DNA of 44,428 nucleotides, taken from contig CAIJLV010000184.1 in the NCBI GenBank assembly GCA_903821635.1, positions 1-44,428 on the forward strand. Direction: 5' to 3'. Below the pieces are notes generated by a model that ran no database searches, was not told where the DNA came from, and saw only the letters and a list, made by a program, of their open reading frames with translations. The position numbers and the translations under genes were made by a program. The DNA is from an uncultured Verrucomicrobiota bacterium. Lineage in GTDB: Bacteria > Verrucomicrobiota > Verrucomicrobiia > Limisphaerales > UBA9464. Numbering within the stretch: position 1 is the first letter of the stretch; every line of letters begins with the position of its first letter. Positions 1 to 6,302 of this stretch are shown here, piece by piece.

Positions 1-2
1 GC

Positions 3-986
3 ACGCCCACGACATGGCTCGCCCGCCGCCTACAGCAGGCTCCGAACAGTTTTCCCCGCGCGCTTGGACCGAAGCCGCTGGTTTACTATTCCTTCCCCGA
101 AAGGTGGCTCACGAATTTCCCCGTCCGCACCGCTGAAGTCGGCCCGCCCGCCGCCACGCTCAGTTACCGCTTGGTCGAACCCGCGAACTACGGCTTTAAC
201 CTACAGCGGTCCCAACAACTCGACGGCCAGCGCCTGCGCTACCGGTTCGACTTCCTCGCCACCGTGCCGGGGCCGACCAACGCCTTCACCGCCGCCCCGC
301 GCGGCACGCTTTTCCTCCTGCACGGCTACGGCGTCGACAGCACCACCCTGCTCCAATGGGCGCTCACCCTGGCCGGAGATGGCTGGCGCTGTGTGTTGGT
401 GGATTTGCGCGGACACGGCGGCTCCACCGGCCGGAAAGTCCTCTTCGGCGCCGGGGAGAGCCACGACCTCGCCCAACTCGCGACCGAACTCGACCGCCGC
501 AGCGAGCTCGTCCCCCCCGTCGCCGTGTTGGGTGCTTCTTACGGCGCGGCGCTGGCGCTGAAGTGGGCGGGTGAAGATCCGCGTTTGACACCGGTCATCG
601 CCCTGACGCCTTACGCCGAACTTCAACCAGCCATCCTCGCCCTCCGGGATCGTTACGCCCGCTGGCTGCCTCGCGGTTGGGTTCGGGCGGCGGCAGCCCG
701 CCTGCCGCGCCTAGTCAGCGTTGAGCCTGGCGGCTTGGACCCATTCCGTTGGCTCACGAAACGCCCCGTGCGCGCCCTCTTCATCGCCACCGACCACGAT
801 CCCATCGCCCCACCGGCAGCCGTCCAACGGCTCCACGCCGCCGCGCCCGCCGGAAGTGGTTACTTCCGCCTCACCAACGGTATCCACGAAACCGCGCCCT
901 TCGAATTTACCGAACTTCTCCCGGCGGTCCGGGCTTGGCTGACCCCAGCCGGAGTCGTCACTGAAAGTGCCGGCGGAACTCCGTAG
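3..986 (+). CDS. alpha/beta hydrolase, 5' end outside the window
   Basis: Serine hydrolase of the alpha/beta fold, substrate unknown. The reading frame is open from base 3 to the TAG at 984-986. The stretch before the first candidate start (TTG at 171) already reads like protein, for example GPKPLVYYSFPERW, so the true start is probably left of the window and the TTG is internal. Visible motifs are LLHGYG (oxyanion-hole region), the nucleophile elbow GASYG, a late Asp in ATDHDP and the catalytic His in NGIHE, giving a complete Ser-Asp-His set. The stop codon lies inside a GTAGCGCAG string that also begins the palindromic repeat near 4305, so a repeat may have landed at the gene end. Family is confident; function is not. 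Confidence 0.8.
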   Translation, partial: TPTTWLARRLQQAPNSFPRALGPKPLVYYSFPERWLTNFPVRTAEVGPPAATLSYRLVEPANYGFNLQRSQQLDGQRLRYRFDFLATVPGPTNAFTAAPRGTLFLLHGYGVDSTTLLQWALTLAGDGWRCVLVDLRGHGGSTGRKVLFGAGESHDLAQLATELDRRSELVPPVAVLGASYGAALALKWAGEDPRLTPVIALTPYAELQPAILALRDRYARWLPRGWVRAAAARLPRLVSVEPGGLDPFRWLTKRPVRALFIATDHDPIAPPAAVQRLHAAAPAGSGYFRLTNGIHETAPFEFTELLPAVRAWLTPAGVVTESAGGTP

Positions 987-1178
987 CGCAGGCAGTTTGT
1001 CTCCCGGGTCAACTGGGCCGGCGGCCGTGCCGCCAGAGCGAAGACGACCGACGCAGGCGCGGCCATTCCCTTCGTTTTCGGCACCGGTTCGTGCACGGGT
1101 TGCTCCACCGCCCCGTTGAAACTGCGACCCGGAATTCCTCTGGCTGCATTCCTACCCAGCCCGATTCTCCGGGCCGTC

Positions 1179-1682
1179 ATGCGCTACCTCATCCGCGAAA
1201 AACTGTTCTCCTTGGGCGACGACTTCTGGATCCAGGACGAAGCGGGCCGGAACGTTTTCTTGATCGACGGACGCGCTTTCACCCTCCTGCGGGAAAAGCT
1301 CGTGCTCAAGGACGCCGCCGGGAACGAACTCGGCTTCCTGCGCGAGCAGTTCATTTCCCTCCGCAAGGCTTACGAAATCCATGTTGGTGGCCAGCACGTG
1401 GCCACCGTGCGCAAGGACCTGTTCAACCTCTTCCGCTGCCGGTTTACCGTGGATGTTCCCGGCCCCGACGATTACGAGGCGCAAGGCAGCTTTCTCGACC
1501 ACGAATACACCTTCCATCGTCACGGACGGACGGTGGCCACGGTGGCCAAGAATTGGTTCTCGTTCCGCGACACCTACGCCGTGGACATCGCCGACGGCGA
1601 AGACGCCGTGCTCCTCCTAGCCAGCGCCGTGGTGATCGACCAACTCTGTCACGACCAAGACGGCGGCGAAGGCAGGCATTGA
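1179..1682 (+). CDS. LURP-one-related (YxjI-like) family protein
   Basis: A 167-residue protein starting MRYLIREKLFSLGDDFWI. The pattern of a tubby-like/LURP-one barrel is visible: a run of short beta strands with repeated phrases such as VFLIDGRAF, LREKLVLKDAAGNELGFLREQ, VATVRKD and VATVAKNWFS. The family has no established enzymatic activity; bacterial members are small soluble proteins. The frame is open further upstream to 1116, but ATG 1179 begins exactly where family similarity starts. A 7-bp hairpin follows shortly after the stop. Neighbours give no functional hint. Confidence 0.75.
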   Translation: MRYLIREKLFSLGDDFWIQDEAGRNVFLIDGRAFTLLREKLVLKDAAGNELGFLREQFISLRKAYEIHVGGQHVATVRKDLFNLFRCRFTVDVPGPDDYEAQGSFLDHEYTFHRHGRTVATVAKNWFSFRDTYAVDIADGEDAVLLLASAVVIDQLCHDQDGGEGRH

Positions 1683-1695
1683 ACCGATTTGGACT

Positions 1696-1718
1696 GCGGA
1701 GCCATGGCTCCGCTTTAG
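1696..1718 (+). terminator. hairpin after the LURP-one gene
   Basis: Perfect stem GCGGAGC - CATG - GCTCCGC (1696-1713) followed by TTTAGATT, 13 bases after the stop of the upstream gene. Suitable as a weak intrinsic terminator. It may equally be a member of the palindromic intergenic repeats seen elsewhere in the window. Confidence 0.45.
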
Positions 1719-1807
1719 ATTCGACTCACCGCCCCCCTCGCTCGAACTGCTTCCGGCCGCGCAGCCAAAGCACCGTCCTGCCAGCGCAGTCCCAATCCCC
1801 ATCCGCG

Positions 1808-1836
1808 CCGTTCCTGCCTTCCTGCCTTCCAAATTC
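1808..1836 (+). repeat. 29-nt direct repeat, copy 1
   Basis: Identical to 2113-2141 at 28 of 29 positions (core TTCCTGCCTTCCTGC followed by TTCCAAATTC). Both copies are followed by a cttcg-rich stretch, so the repeated unit is larger but degenerate. Function unknown. Confidence 0.7.
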
Positions 1837-1919
1837 GCCGTCTTCTTCGCTTCTTCGCTGCTCATCCCTGCCGGAAAATCCCGTTGCCTGCCCCGCCGCC
1901 TTCCGGTTTCACTGCCGTT

Positions 1920-1958
1920 GTGATTTCCACCGCGGTCAACACAACGACTACCGCCTAG
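1920..1958 (+). CDS. candidate Thr-rich leader peptide of thrS
   Basis: GTG at 1920 opens a 12-codon frame reading MISTAVNTTTTA and ending at TAG 1956-1958. Four consecutive codons (1941-1952) are ACA ACG ACT ACC, that is, all four Thr codons once each. A hairpin begins at the stop codon and an intrinsic terminator follows 30 bases later, ahead of the threonyl-tRNA synthetase gene. This is the arrangement of ribosome-mediated attenuators such as the E. coli thr leader. An in-frame TTG at 1884 with GGAAAA upstream would give 24 residues with a further Thr and could be the real start, as no Shine-Dalgarno site is seen before the GTG. The coding assignment is inferred from the codons and position only. 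Confidence 0.55.
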   Translation: MISTAVNTTTTA

Positions 1959-1985
1959 CGTCCGCAGCCCGTTGCTGCCGGACGC
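1958..1985 (+). promoter_or_regulatory. attenuator hairpin (pause/anti-antiterminator candidate)
   Basis: GCGTCCG (1958-1964) pairs with CGGACGC (1979-1985), and CAG (1965-1967) with CTG (1975-1977) across one bulged C. CGGAC at 1979-1983 can instead pair with GTCCG at 2009-2013, which overlaps the descending side of the terminator. A ribosome held at the Thr codons could therefore favour read-through. The alternative pairing is only 5 bp, so this switch is a hypothesis. Confidence 0.45.
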
Positions 1986-1988
1986 CCC

Positions 1989-2027
1989 ACGCCTCGCACC
2001 CCAATCTGGTCCGAGGCGTTTTTGTTT
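1989..2027 (+). terminator. intrinsic terminator in the thrS leader
   Basis: ACGCCTCG (1989-1996) pairs perfectly with CGAGGCGT (2012-2019); after a C/C mismatch ACC (1998-2000) also pairs with GGT (2008-2010). TTTTT, G, TTT follow directly (2019-2027). This is the best terminator in the window. It lies 169 bases before thrS, where it can only act on transcripts heading into thrS. Confidence 0.75.
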
Positions 2028-2043
2028 CCCGATCAAACCAATA

Positions 2044-2177
2044 GCGAAGACGCGAAGATGCGAAGTGAAGCAAAGACAATCTGGAACGCAGGAAAGCAGG
2101 AAAAAGCCTGCTCCGTTCCTGCCTTCCTGCTTTCCAAATTCATCTCCCCCGTCCTCTTCGCCCCTTCGCGCCTCCGC
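2044..2177. repeat. imperfect 134-bp intergenic palindrome
   Basis: The outer arms 2044-2065 and 2156-2177 are complementary at 18 of 22 positions. The inner arms 2091-2102 and 2124-2135 are perfectly complementary over 12 bp. The right half contains copy 2 of the 29-nt repeat (2113-2141). It lies between the terminator and the thrS start, so in read-through RNA it would fold next to the start codon. It resembles a REP- or MITE-like element; no coding capacity is seen. Confidence 0.6.
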
Positions 2178-2195
2178 GGTTAACTCCCCTTTTCC

Positions 2196-4283
2196 ATGAA
2201 CGACGAATCCCAGCCGCAGCCCGCTAACTTCGAGGCCGCCAAGTCCGACGTGCAGCGCAAGACGCTCGACCAGCGCGAGCAGATGAACGAGCTCATGCGC
2301 CTCCGCCATTCCTGCGCCCACATCCTCGCCACCGCCGTCCTCCGCCTCTGGCCCGACGCCCGGCTCGACATCGGCCCGCCCACCGACGAGGGCTTTTACT
2401 ACGACTTCGACCTGACGCACCGCTTCACCCCGGACGACTTCCCCAAGCTCGAGGAGGCGATGCGCCAGATCACCAAGGAAAACCAGGTCTTCGAGAAGAG
2501 CATCAAGACCCAGGCCGAGGCGCTGGCCTACTTCGAGGGCAAGGGCCAGAAGTTCAAAGTCGAGCGCCTCGCCGACATTCCGGAGGGCGAGACCATCACC
2601 TTCTTCCAAAACGGCGAGTTCGTGGACCTCTGCGCCGGGCCGCACGTCATGCGCACCGGCAACGTGAAGCCCGGCGGCATCAAGCTGCTGCGCGTCGCCA
2701 GCGCCTACTTCCGCGGCAACGAGAAGAACCCGCAGCTCCAGCGCCTCTACGGCACCGCCTTCAAGAACAAGGAGGAACTCGACAAGTGGATCCTGCAGCA
2801 GGAGGAGGCCAAGAAGCGCGACCACCGCAAAATCGGCGCGGAGATGGGCCTGTTCGCGTTCGACGCGGAATACGTGGGGCCTGGCCTCGCGCTGTGGCTG
2901 CCGAAAGGCGCGGTGCTGGTCGAGGAACTGGAAAAGCTGGCGAAGGAGACCGAGTTCCTCGCCGGCTACGTGCGCGTGAAGACGCCGCACCTCGCCAAGG
3001 AGAAGATGTATAAGACGTCAGGGCACCTGCCATATTACGCGGAGTCGATGTTCCCGCCGATGGAGCTAGATGAATTCGCAGCCGAACGACAAGTGCTCAG
3101 AAAGCAAATCGCTGTGGCTGACCATCGCATCCGTGAAGAATTCAAAAGTCGTCATCCCATTAACGAGCCTGGCAGTTCTATTTCCGAGAAGGCGTTCGGC
3201 AATTTCATGGATGAGTATATCGATGAAGTGATGCATGGCCGAGTGACCCCTTCTCCGAAAGACGAGGCTCTATTTACGGAGCTCCGAAAACTTACAACTG
3301 AGGAAGCACGCCTACCTCTCGACCGATATTTCCTCAAGGCGATGAACTGCCCGCACCACCACCGCATCTTCGCGGCGGAACCGCGCAGTTACCGCGACCT
3401 GCCGCTGCGGCTCGCCGAATACGGCACGAACTACCGCTACGAACAGTCCGGCGAGCTCTTCGGCCTCATGCGCGTGCGCGCCATGAACATGAACGACGCG
3501 CACCTCTACTTCACCCCGGAGCAGTTCGCCGACGAGTTCCGCGCGGTGAACGACATGTATCTGAAATACTTCAAGATCTTCGGCATCGAGAAGTATGTGA
3601 TGCGCTTCAGCACGCACGACCCCGCGCGCCTCGGCGTGAAGTTCGTCAACGAGCCCGAGCTCTGGAAGCAGACCGAGGACATGGTCCGCAACGTCCTGAT
3701 CGAGTCCGGCATCAACTACGTGGAGGTGCCCAACGAGGCGGCCTTCTACGGTCCGAAGATCGACGTGCAGGTGTGGAGCGCCATCGGCCGCGAGTTCACC
3801 ATCGCCACGAACCAGGTGGACTTCGCCGTGCCCGCGCGCTTCGGCCTCGTTTACAAGGACCGCGACAACTCGCTCAAGACGCCGCTGTGCATCCACCGCG
3901 CGCCGCTGGGCACGCACGAGCGTTTCATCGGCTTCCTGATCGAGCACTACGCCGGCAACTTCCCGCTCTGGCTCGCGCCCGAGCAGGTCCGCGTGCTCAC
4001 GCTCAACGACGACCCGGCGCTGGTCGAATACGCCAAGGCCATCACCGCTGAACTGCGCGCCCACTTCGTCCGCGTGGAAGGCGATTACTCCGCCGACCCC
4101 GTGAAGGCCAAGATCGCCGACGCCGAGACGGCGAAGGTCCACACCATGCTCGTGGTGGGCCAGCGCGACCTCGAGGCCGGCGGCGTAAGCGTGCGCCTCC
4201 ACGGCAAGGGCAACGTCGGCGCCAAACCCAAGGACGAAGCCATCGCCGACATTCTGGCTGCCATCCGGGAACGGCGGGCGTAG
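2196..4283 (+). CDS. thrS: threonine--tRNA ligase, TGS-less, with insert
   Basis: Charges tRNA-Thr in the cytoplasm. Of the 695 residues, the editing domain comes first, with HSCAH (38-42) and LCAGPH (145-150). The class II core follows: CPHHH (Cys385, a zinc ligand), motif 2 around YRYEQSGELFGLMRVRAM (413-430), His436, CIHRAPLGTHERF with His567, motif 3, and the anticodon-binding domain from about 595. Two features are unusual. The normal N-terminal TGS domain is absent; the protein starts about 35 residues before the editing domain. Residues about 294-376 (bases 3075-3323) form an insert between MFPPMELDE and RYFLKAMNC, which are nearly adjacent in ordinary bacterial ThrRS. I count 125 of 249 G+C in the insert (50%), against 68-70% just outside. 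The frame stays open and all catalytic motifs are intact, so the enzyme is probably active. An attenuator-like leader lies upstream. Confidence 0.96.
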   Translation: MNDESQPQPANFEAAKSDVQRKTLDQREQMNELMRLRHSCAHILATAVLRLWPDARLDIGPPTDEGFYYDFDLTHRFTPDDFPKLEEAMRQITKENQVFEKSIKTQAEALAYFEGKGQKFKVERLADIPEGETITFFQNGEFVDLCAGPHVMRTGNVKPGGIKLLRVASAYFRGNEKNPQLQRLYGTAFKNKEELDKWILQQEEAKKRDHRKIGAEMGLFAFDAEYVGPGLALWLPKGAVLVEELEKLAKETEFLAGYVRVKTPHLAKEKMYKTSGHLPYYAESMFPPMELDEFAAERQVLRKQIAVADHRIREEFKSRHPINEPGSSISEKAFGNFMDEYIDEVMHGRVTPSPKDEALFTELRKLTTEEARLPLDRYFLKAMNCPHHHRIFAAEPRSYRDLPLRLAEYGTNYRYEQSGELFGLMRVRAMNMNDAHLYFTPEQFADEFRAVNDMYLKYFKIFGIEKYVMRFSTHDPARLGVKFVNEPELWKQTEDMVRNVLIESGINYVEVPNEAAFYGPKIDVQVWSAIGREFTIATNQVDFAVPARFGLVYKDRDNSLKTPLCIHRAPLGTHERFIGFLIEHYAGNFPLWLAPEQVRVLTLNDDPALVEYAKAITAELRAHFVRVEGDYSADPVKAKIADAETAKVHTMLVVGQRDLEAGGVSVRLHGKGNVGAKPKDEAIADILAAIRERRA

Positions 4284-4307
4284 GCGAGCGCCCGAGCCAG
4301 GGCCGTA

Positions 4308-4448
4308 GCGCAGACTGGCAGTCTGCTGTGTCGCAGGTTGGCAACCTGCGGGGCGGGGCGACGGGAAGCGGGCGATGGTTCGACGCCTGACGCTCATTCA
4401 CGCCCTGCCGACTGCCAGTCGGCGACACAGCAGACAGACTGTCTGCGC
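4308..4448. repeat. nested palindromic intergenic repeat
   Basis: Arms of 27 nt at 4308-4334 and 4422-4448 are inverted copies matching at 24 of 27 positions. Smaller perfect palindromes with three-base loops are nested inside: CAGACT-GGC-AGTCTG (4311-4325), CGCAGGTT-GGC-AACCTGCG (4333-4351) and GCCGACT-GCC-AGTCGGC (4407-4423). It lies between the converging ends of thrS and the dienelactone hydrolase gene and could terminate both. No open frame inside. Confidence 0.7.
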
Positions 4449-4463
4449 CACACTGGCGTCCCG

Positions 4464-5384
4464 CTACGCGAGGTGCTGCTTGAAGAAGGCAATCGTGCGT
4501 TCCCAGGCGAGCTGCGCGTTTTTCTCGTCGTAGCGGCTGGTGGAGTCGTTGTGGAAGCCATGGTTGCACTTGGGATACAGGTGCATGGTGTAGTTCACCC
4601 CGGCGGCCTTCAGGTCGGCCTCGTAGCCCGGCCAGCTTTCGTTGACCCGCGTGTCCAGTTCCGCGAGCTGGATCAGCAGCGGCGCCTTGAGGTTCTTGCG
4701 GACTTCCTTGGCGGCGGGCGTGCCGTAGAACGGAACGCCGGCGTTGAGCACGTCCGGCACGACGGCGGCGAGCATGTTCACGATATAGCCGCCGAAGCAG
4801 AAGCCGACCGCGCCCAGCTTGCCGGTGCTCAGCTCGTGCGCCTTGAGGAACTTCGCCGCGGCGATGAAGTCCTGCTCAATCTTGGCCTTGTCCAGCGAGC
4901 CTTGGAGTGCCCGGCCTTCGTCGTCGTTGCCGGGATAACCGCCCTTCGAATGGAGCGCATCGGGCGCGAACGCCACGAAGCCCGCCTTGGCCACGCGCCG
5001 GGCGACGTCCGCGACGTAGGGGTTCAGCCCGCGGTTCTCGTGGACCACCAACACCACGGGTGCCTTGCCCTTCAGCGCGGTGGGCGTGACCAGGTAGCCG
5101 CGTCCTTCGCCGTGGCCGTTGGGTGAAGGGAAAGTCACATAGCGGCCCTTGATTTCGGGATCGTTGAACGAAACCTGCTCCGCGTTGGCGTAGTTGGGCA
5201 GCAGCGTGCCGAGCAGGACGCTCATGGAGAATCCGGCCGCCGCGAGGGTGGAAAGCCGGGTCATGAAGGTGCGGCGGTCAATGACCCCGTGGGCGTATTC
5301 GTCATACCAATCGAACGCCTCCTGGGGGATGGGGGCGTGGGCGCTGATCCCGGCTTCGGGAAGGTTAGAGTGCATCGTGGTCAT
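4464..5384 (-). CDS. dienelactone hydrolase family protein, Tat-type signal
   Basis: Cysteine hydrolase of the DLH family (esterase/lactonase; natural substrate not deducible), 306 residues. The triad is visible: Cys196 in GFCFGG, Asp244 in AELDTR and His275 in CNHGFH, with HENRG (115-119) before it. A twin-arginine motif DRRTFM (36-41), a hydrophobic stretch to about 62 and a likely cleavage near PNYANA suggest export by Tat; the 35-residue N-region before the arginines is unusually long. The frame is open upstream to 5603, but ATG 5384 has AGGA seven bases before it and the sequence beyond does not look coding. A hairpin occurs in its 5' leader. Confidence 0.87.
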   Translation of the reverse strand: MTTMHSNLPEAGISAHAPIPQEAFDWYDEYAHGVIDRRTFMTRLSTLAAAGFSMSVLLGTLLPNYANAEQVSFNDPEIKGRYVTFPSPNGHGEGRGYLVTPTALKGKAPVVLVVHENRGLNPYVADVARRVAKAGFVAFAPDALHSKGGYPGNDDEGRALQGSLDKAKIEQDFIAAAKFLKAHELSTGKLGAVGFCFGGYIVNMLAAVVPDVLNAGVPFYGTPAAKEVRKNLKAPLLIQLAELDTRVNESWPGYEADLKAAGVNYTMHLYPKCNHGFHNDSTSRYDEKNAQLAWERTIAFFKQHLA

Positions 5385-5796
5385 GGTAGTTCCTGGTATG
5401 GTGGTGAGAGGCTGACACCGGAAGTGTTCAACCGATTTTCCAGCCCGGCAACGATGACGTTGCCGGCCGGTGGCAGGCTTTCCGGGCGTGTCGCCGGCCA
5501 CGGTGGCGCGGTGGCCGGAGCCATCTTCCATTTGCCTTCGGCCGGCTGGCACGAACACTCCGCGCGGCGGCGGGCAAAATCCCCACCCCACCGCCCAGCG
5601 CACTCAACCACCATCGGCTCGCTGACTTACCGCCCCGCGGCCACAGTTCCACCGCCGAGCGTTTGAACGCCTCGGCGTAGCGCTTCCGTCCACCGTCCGG
5701 CTGCCCGTCCTTCAGGTGGGGCGAGCGGTGGGCCGGGGCTGGGAAAAGATCTTTTCCCCGGCGATCAGACCGAGAACAGTTTCAACAACTTCAGCT
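5385..5796. other. divergent intergenic region with two hairpins
   Basis: This 412-bp region separates the minus-strand hydrolase from the plus-strand cupin gene. It contains a perfect 9-bp hairpin at 5445-5466 and an 8-bp hairpin (CCGGCCAC 5494-5501 with GTGGCCGG 5511-5518). Neither is followed by a T-run. Both promoters must lie here, but I could not pick out convincing -35/-10 pairs. Open frames in it are unconvincing extensions. Confidence 0.6.
5445..5466 (-). promoter_or_regulatory. 9-bp hairpin in hydrolase 5' leader
   Basis: CCGGCAACG pairs with CGTTGCCGG around a 4-base loop, about 60 bases upstream of the hydrolase start codon on the minus strand. Perfect pairing makes it likely to form in the mRNA or to be a protein-binding palindrome; its role is unknown. 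Confidence 0.35.
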
Positions 5797-6285
5797 ATGG
5801 CCACTGCCGCTCAAATCATTCAACTCCACGCCGGCGAAGGCCCGGTTTTCTCTGCCGTGGGCGACGTTTACCGATTCCTCGCCACCGGCGCACAGACGGG
5901 CGGCAGCTATGCGTTGGCCGAGGCCCGTGTGCTACCGGGCGGCGGGCCGCCCCCGCACATTCATCACCGCGAGGATGAGGCGTTTTTCATCCTCGAAGGC
6001 GAGGTCACCTTCCAACTGGGCGATCAACGCGTGGTCGCCCGGGCGGGTTCGTTCATCCAAGGGCCACGCGGGATTCCGCACGCCTTCAAGAACGAGAGCC
6101 AAGCCCCGGCGCGCATGCTGATTCACGTGTCGCCGCCTGGCTTCGAGCACTTTATGGCGGAGTTTGCCACGCCCCTGCCTTCGTTCGCTTCAGCGCCGGT
6201 GCCGGTGACTTCCGAAGCGATCCAGAAGCTGCTGGAAGTCGCCCCGAAGTTTGGCATCGAACTGCTCCCGCCGCCGGCGCATTAA
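5797..6285 (+). CDS. cupin domain protein
   Basis: A single-cupin protein of 162 residues. Cupin motif 1 is visible as PPPHIHHREDEAFFILEGEV, with two His and one Glu as metal ligands. Motif 2 is PRGIPHAFKN, providing the third His. This resembles quercetin-dioxygenase-like small cupins; the metal and substrate cannot be named. ATG 5797 (MATAAQII) was chosen over the open frame from 5716 because the preceding residues are not family-like. It converges on the DUF3500 gene with a 17-bp gap. Confidence 0.8.
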   Translation: MATAAQIIQLHAGEGPVFSAVGDVYRFLATGAQTGGSYALAEARVLPGGGPPPHIHHREDEAFFILEGEVTFQLGDQRVVARAGSFIQGPRGIPHAFKNESQAPARMLIHVSPPGFEHFMAEFATPLPSFASAPVPVTSEAIQKLLEVAPKFGIELLPPPAH

Positions 6286-6302
6286 ACGCCGGCGCGGGCC
6301 GC

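Larger units (their letters stand above)
1683..2195. other. 513-bp untranslated region before thrS
   Basis: No conventional gene is convincing here. It holds, in order: a terminator-like palindrome (1696-1713), one copy of a 29-nt repeat (1808-1836), the candidate Thr leader peptide (1920-1958, or from 1884), a hairpin (1958-1985), an intrinsic terminator (1989-2027) and an imperfect palindrome (2044-2177) containing the second copy of the 29-nt repeat (2113-2141). The longer open frames crossing the region on either strand read as low-complexity Arg/Pro/Ser or Leu-rich translations and look like shadows. Confidence 0.7.

Noticed and set aside
1091..2044. 317-codon plus-strand open frame
   Set aside because: Overlaps the LURP-one gene in another frame and reads as Arg/Pro/Ser low complexity; typical of high-GC shadows.
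1683..2195. T-box riboswitch before thrS
   Set aside because: I looked for the T-box consensus and specifier-loop arrangement and did not see it; the Thr-codon leader explains the terminator better.
1617..2990. 457-codon minus-strand open frame across the thrS leader and start
   Set aside because: Its translation is Leu/Glu/Val-rich shadow of the GC-rich thrS coding strand, with no domain, and it would overlap both thrS and the leader signals.
3075..3323. Intein or mini-intein in thrS
   Set aside because: Too short for a splicing domain, with no N-terminal Cys/Ser block and no C-terminal His-Asn before the junction.
3312..4397. 361-codon minus-strand open frame inside thrS
   Set aside because: Ala/Val/Glu/His-rich antisense shadow of thrS without recognisable motifs.
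4338..5126. 262-codon plus-strand open frame opposite the dienelactone hydrolase
   Set aside because: Starts within the palindromic repeat and mirrors the hydrolase gene; no family character.
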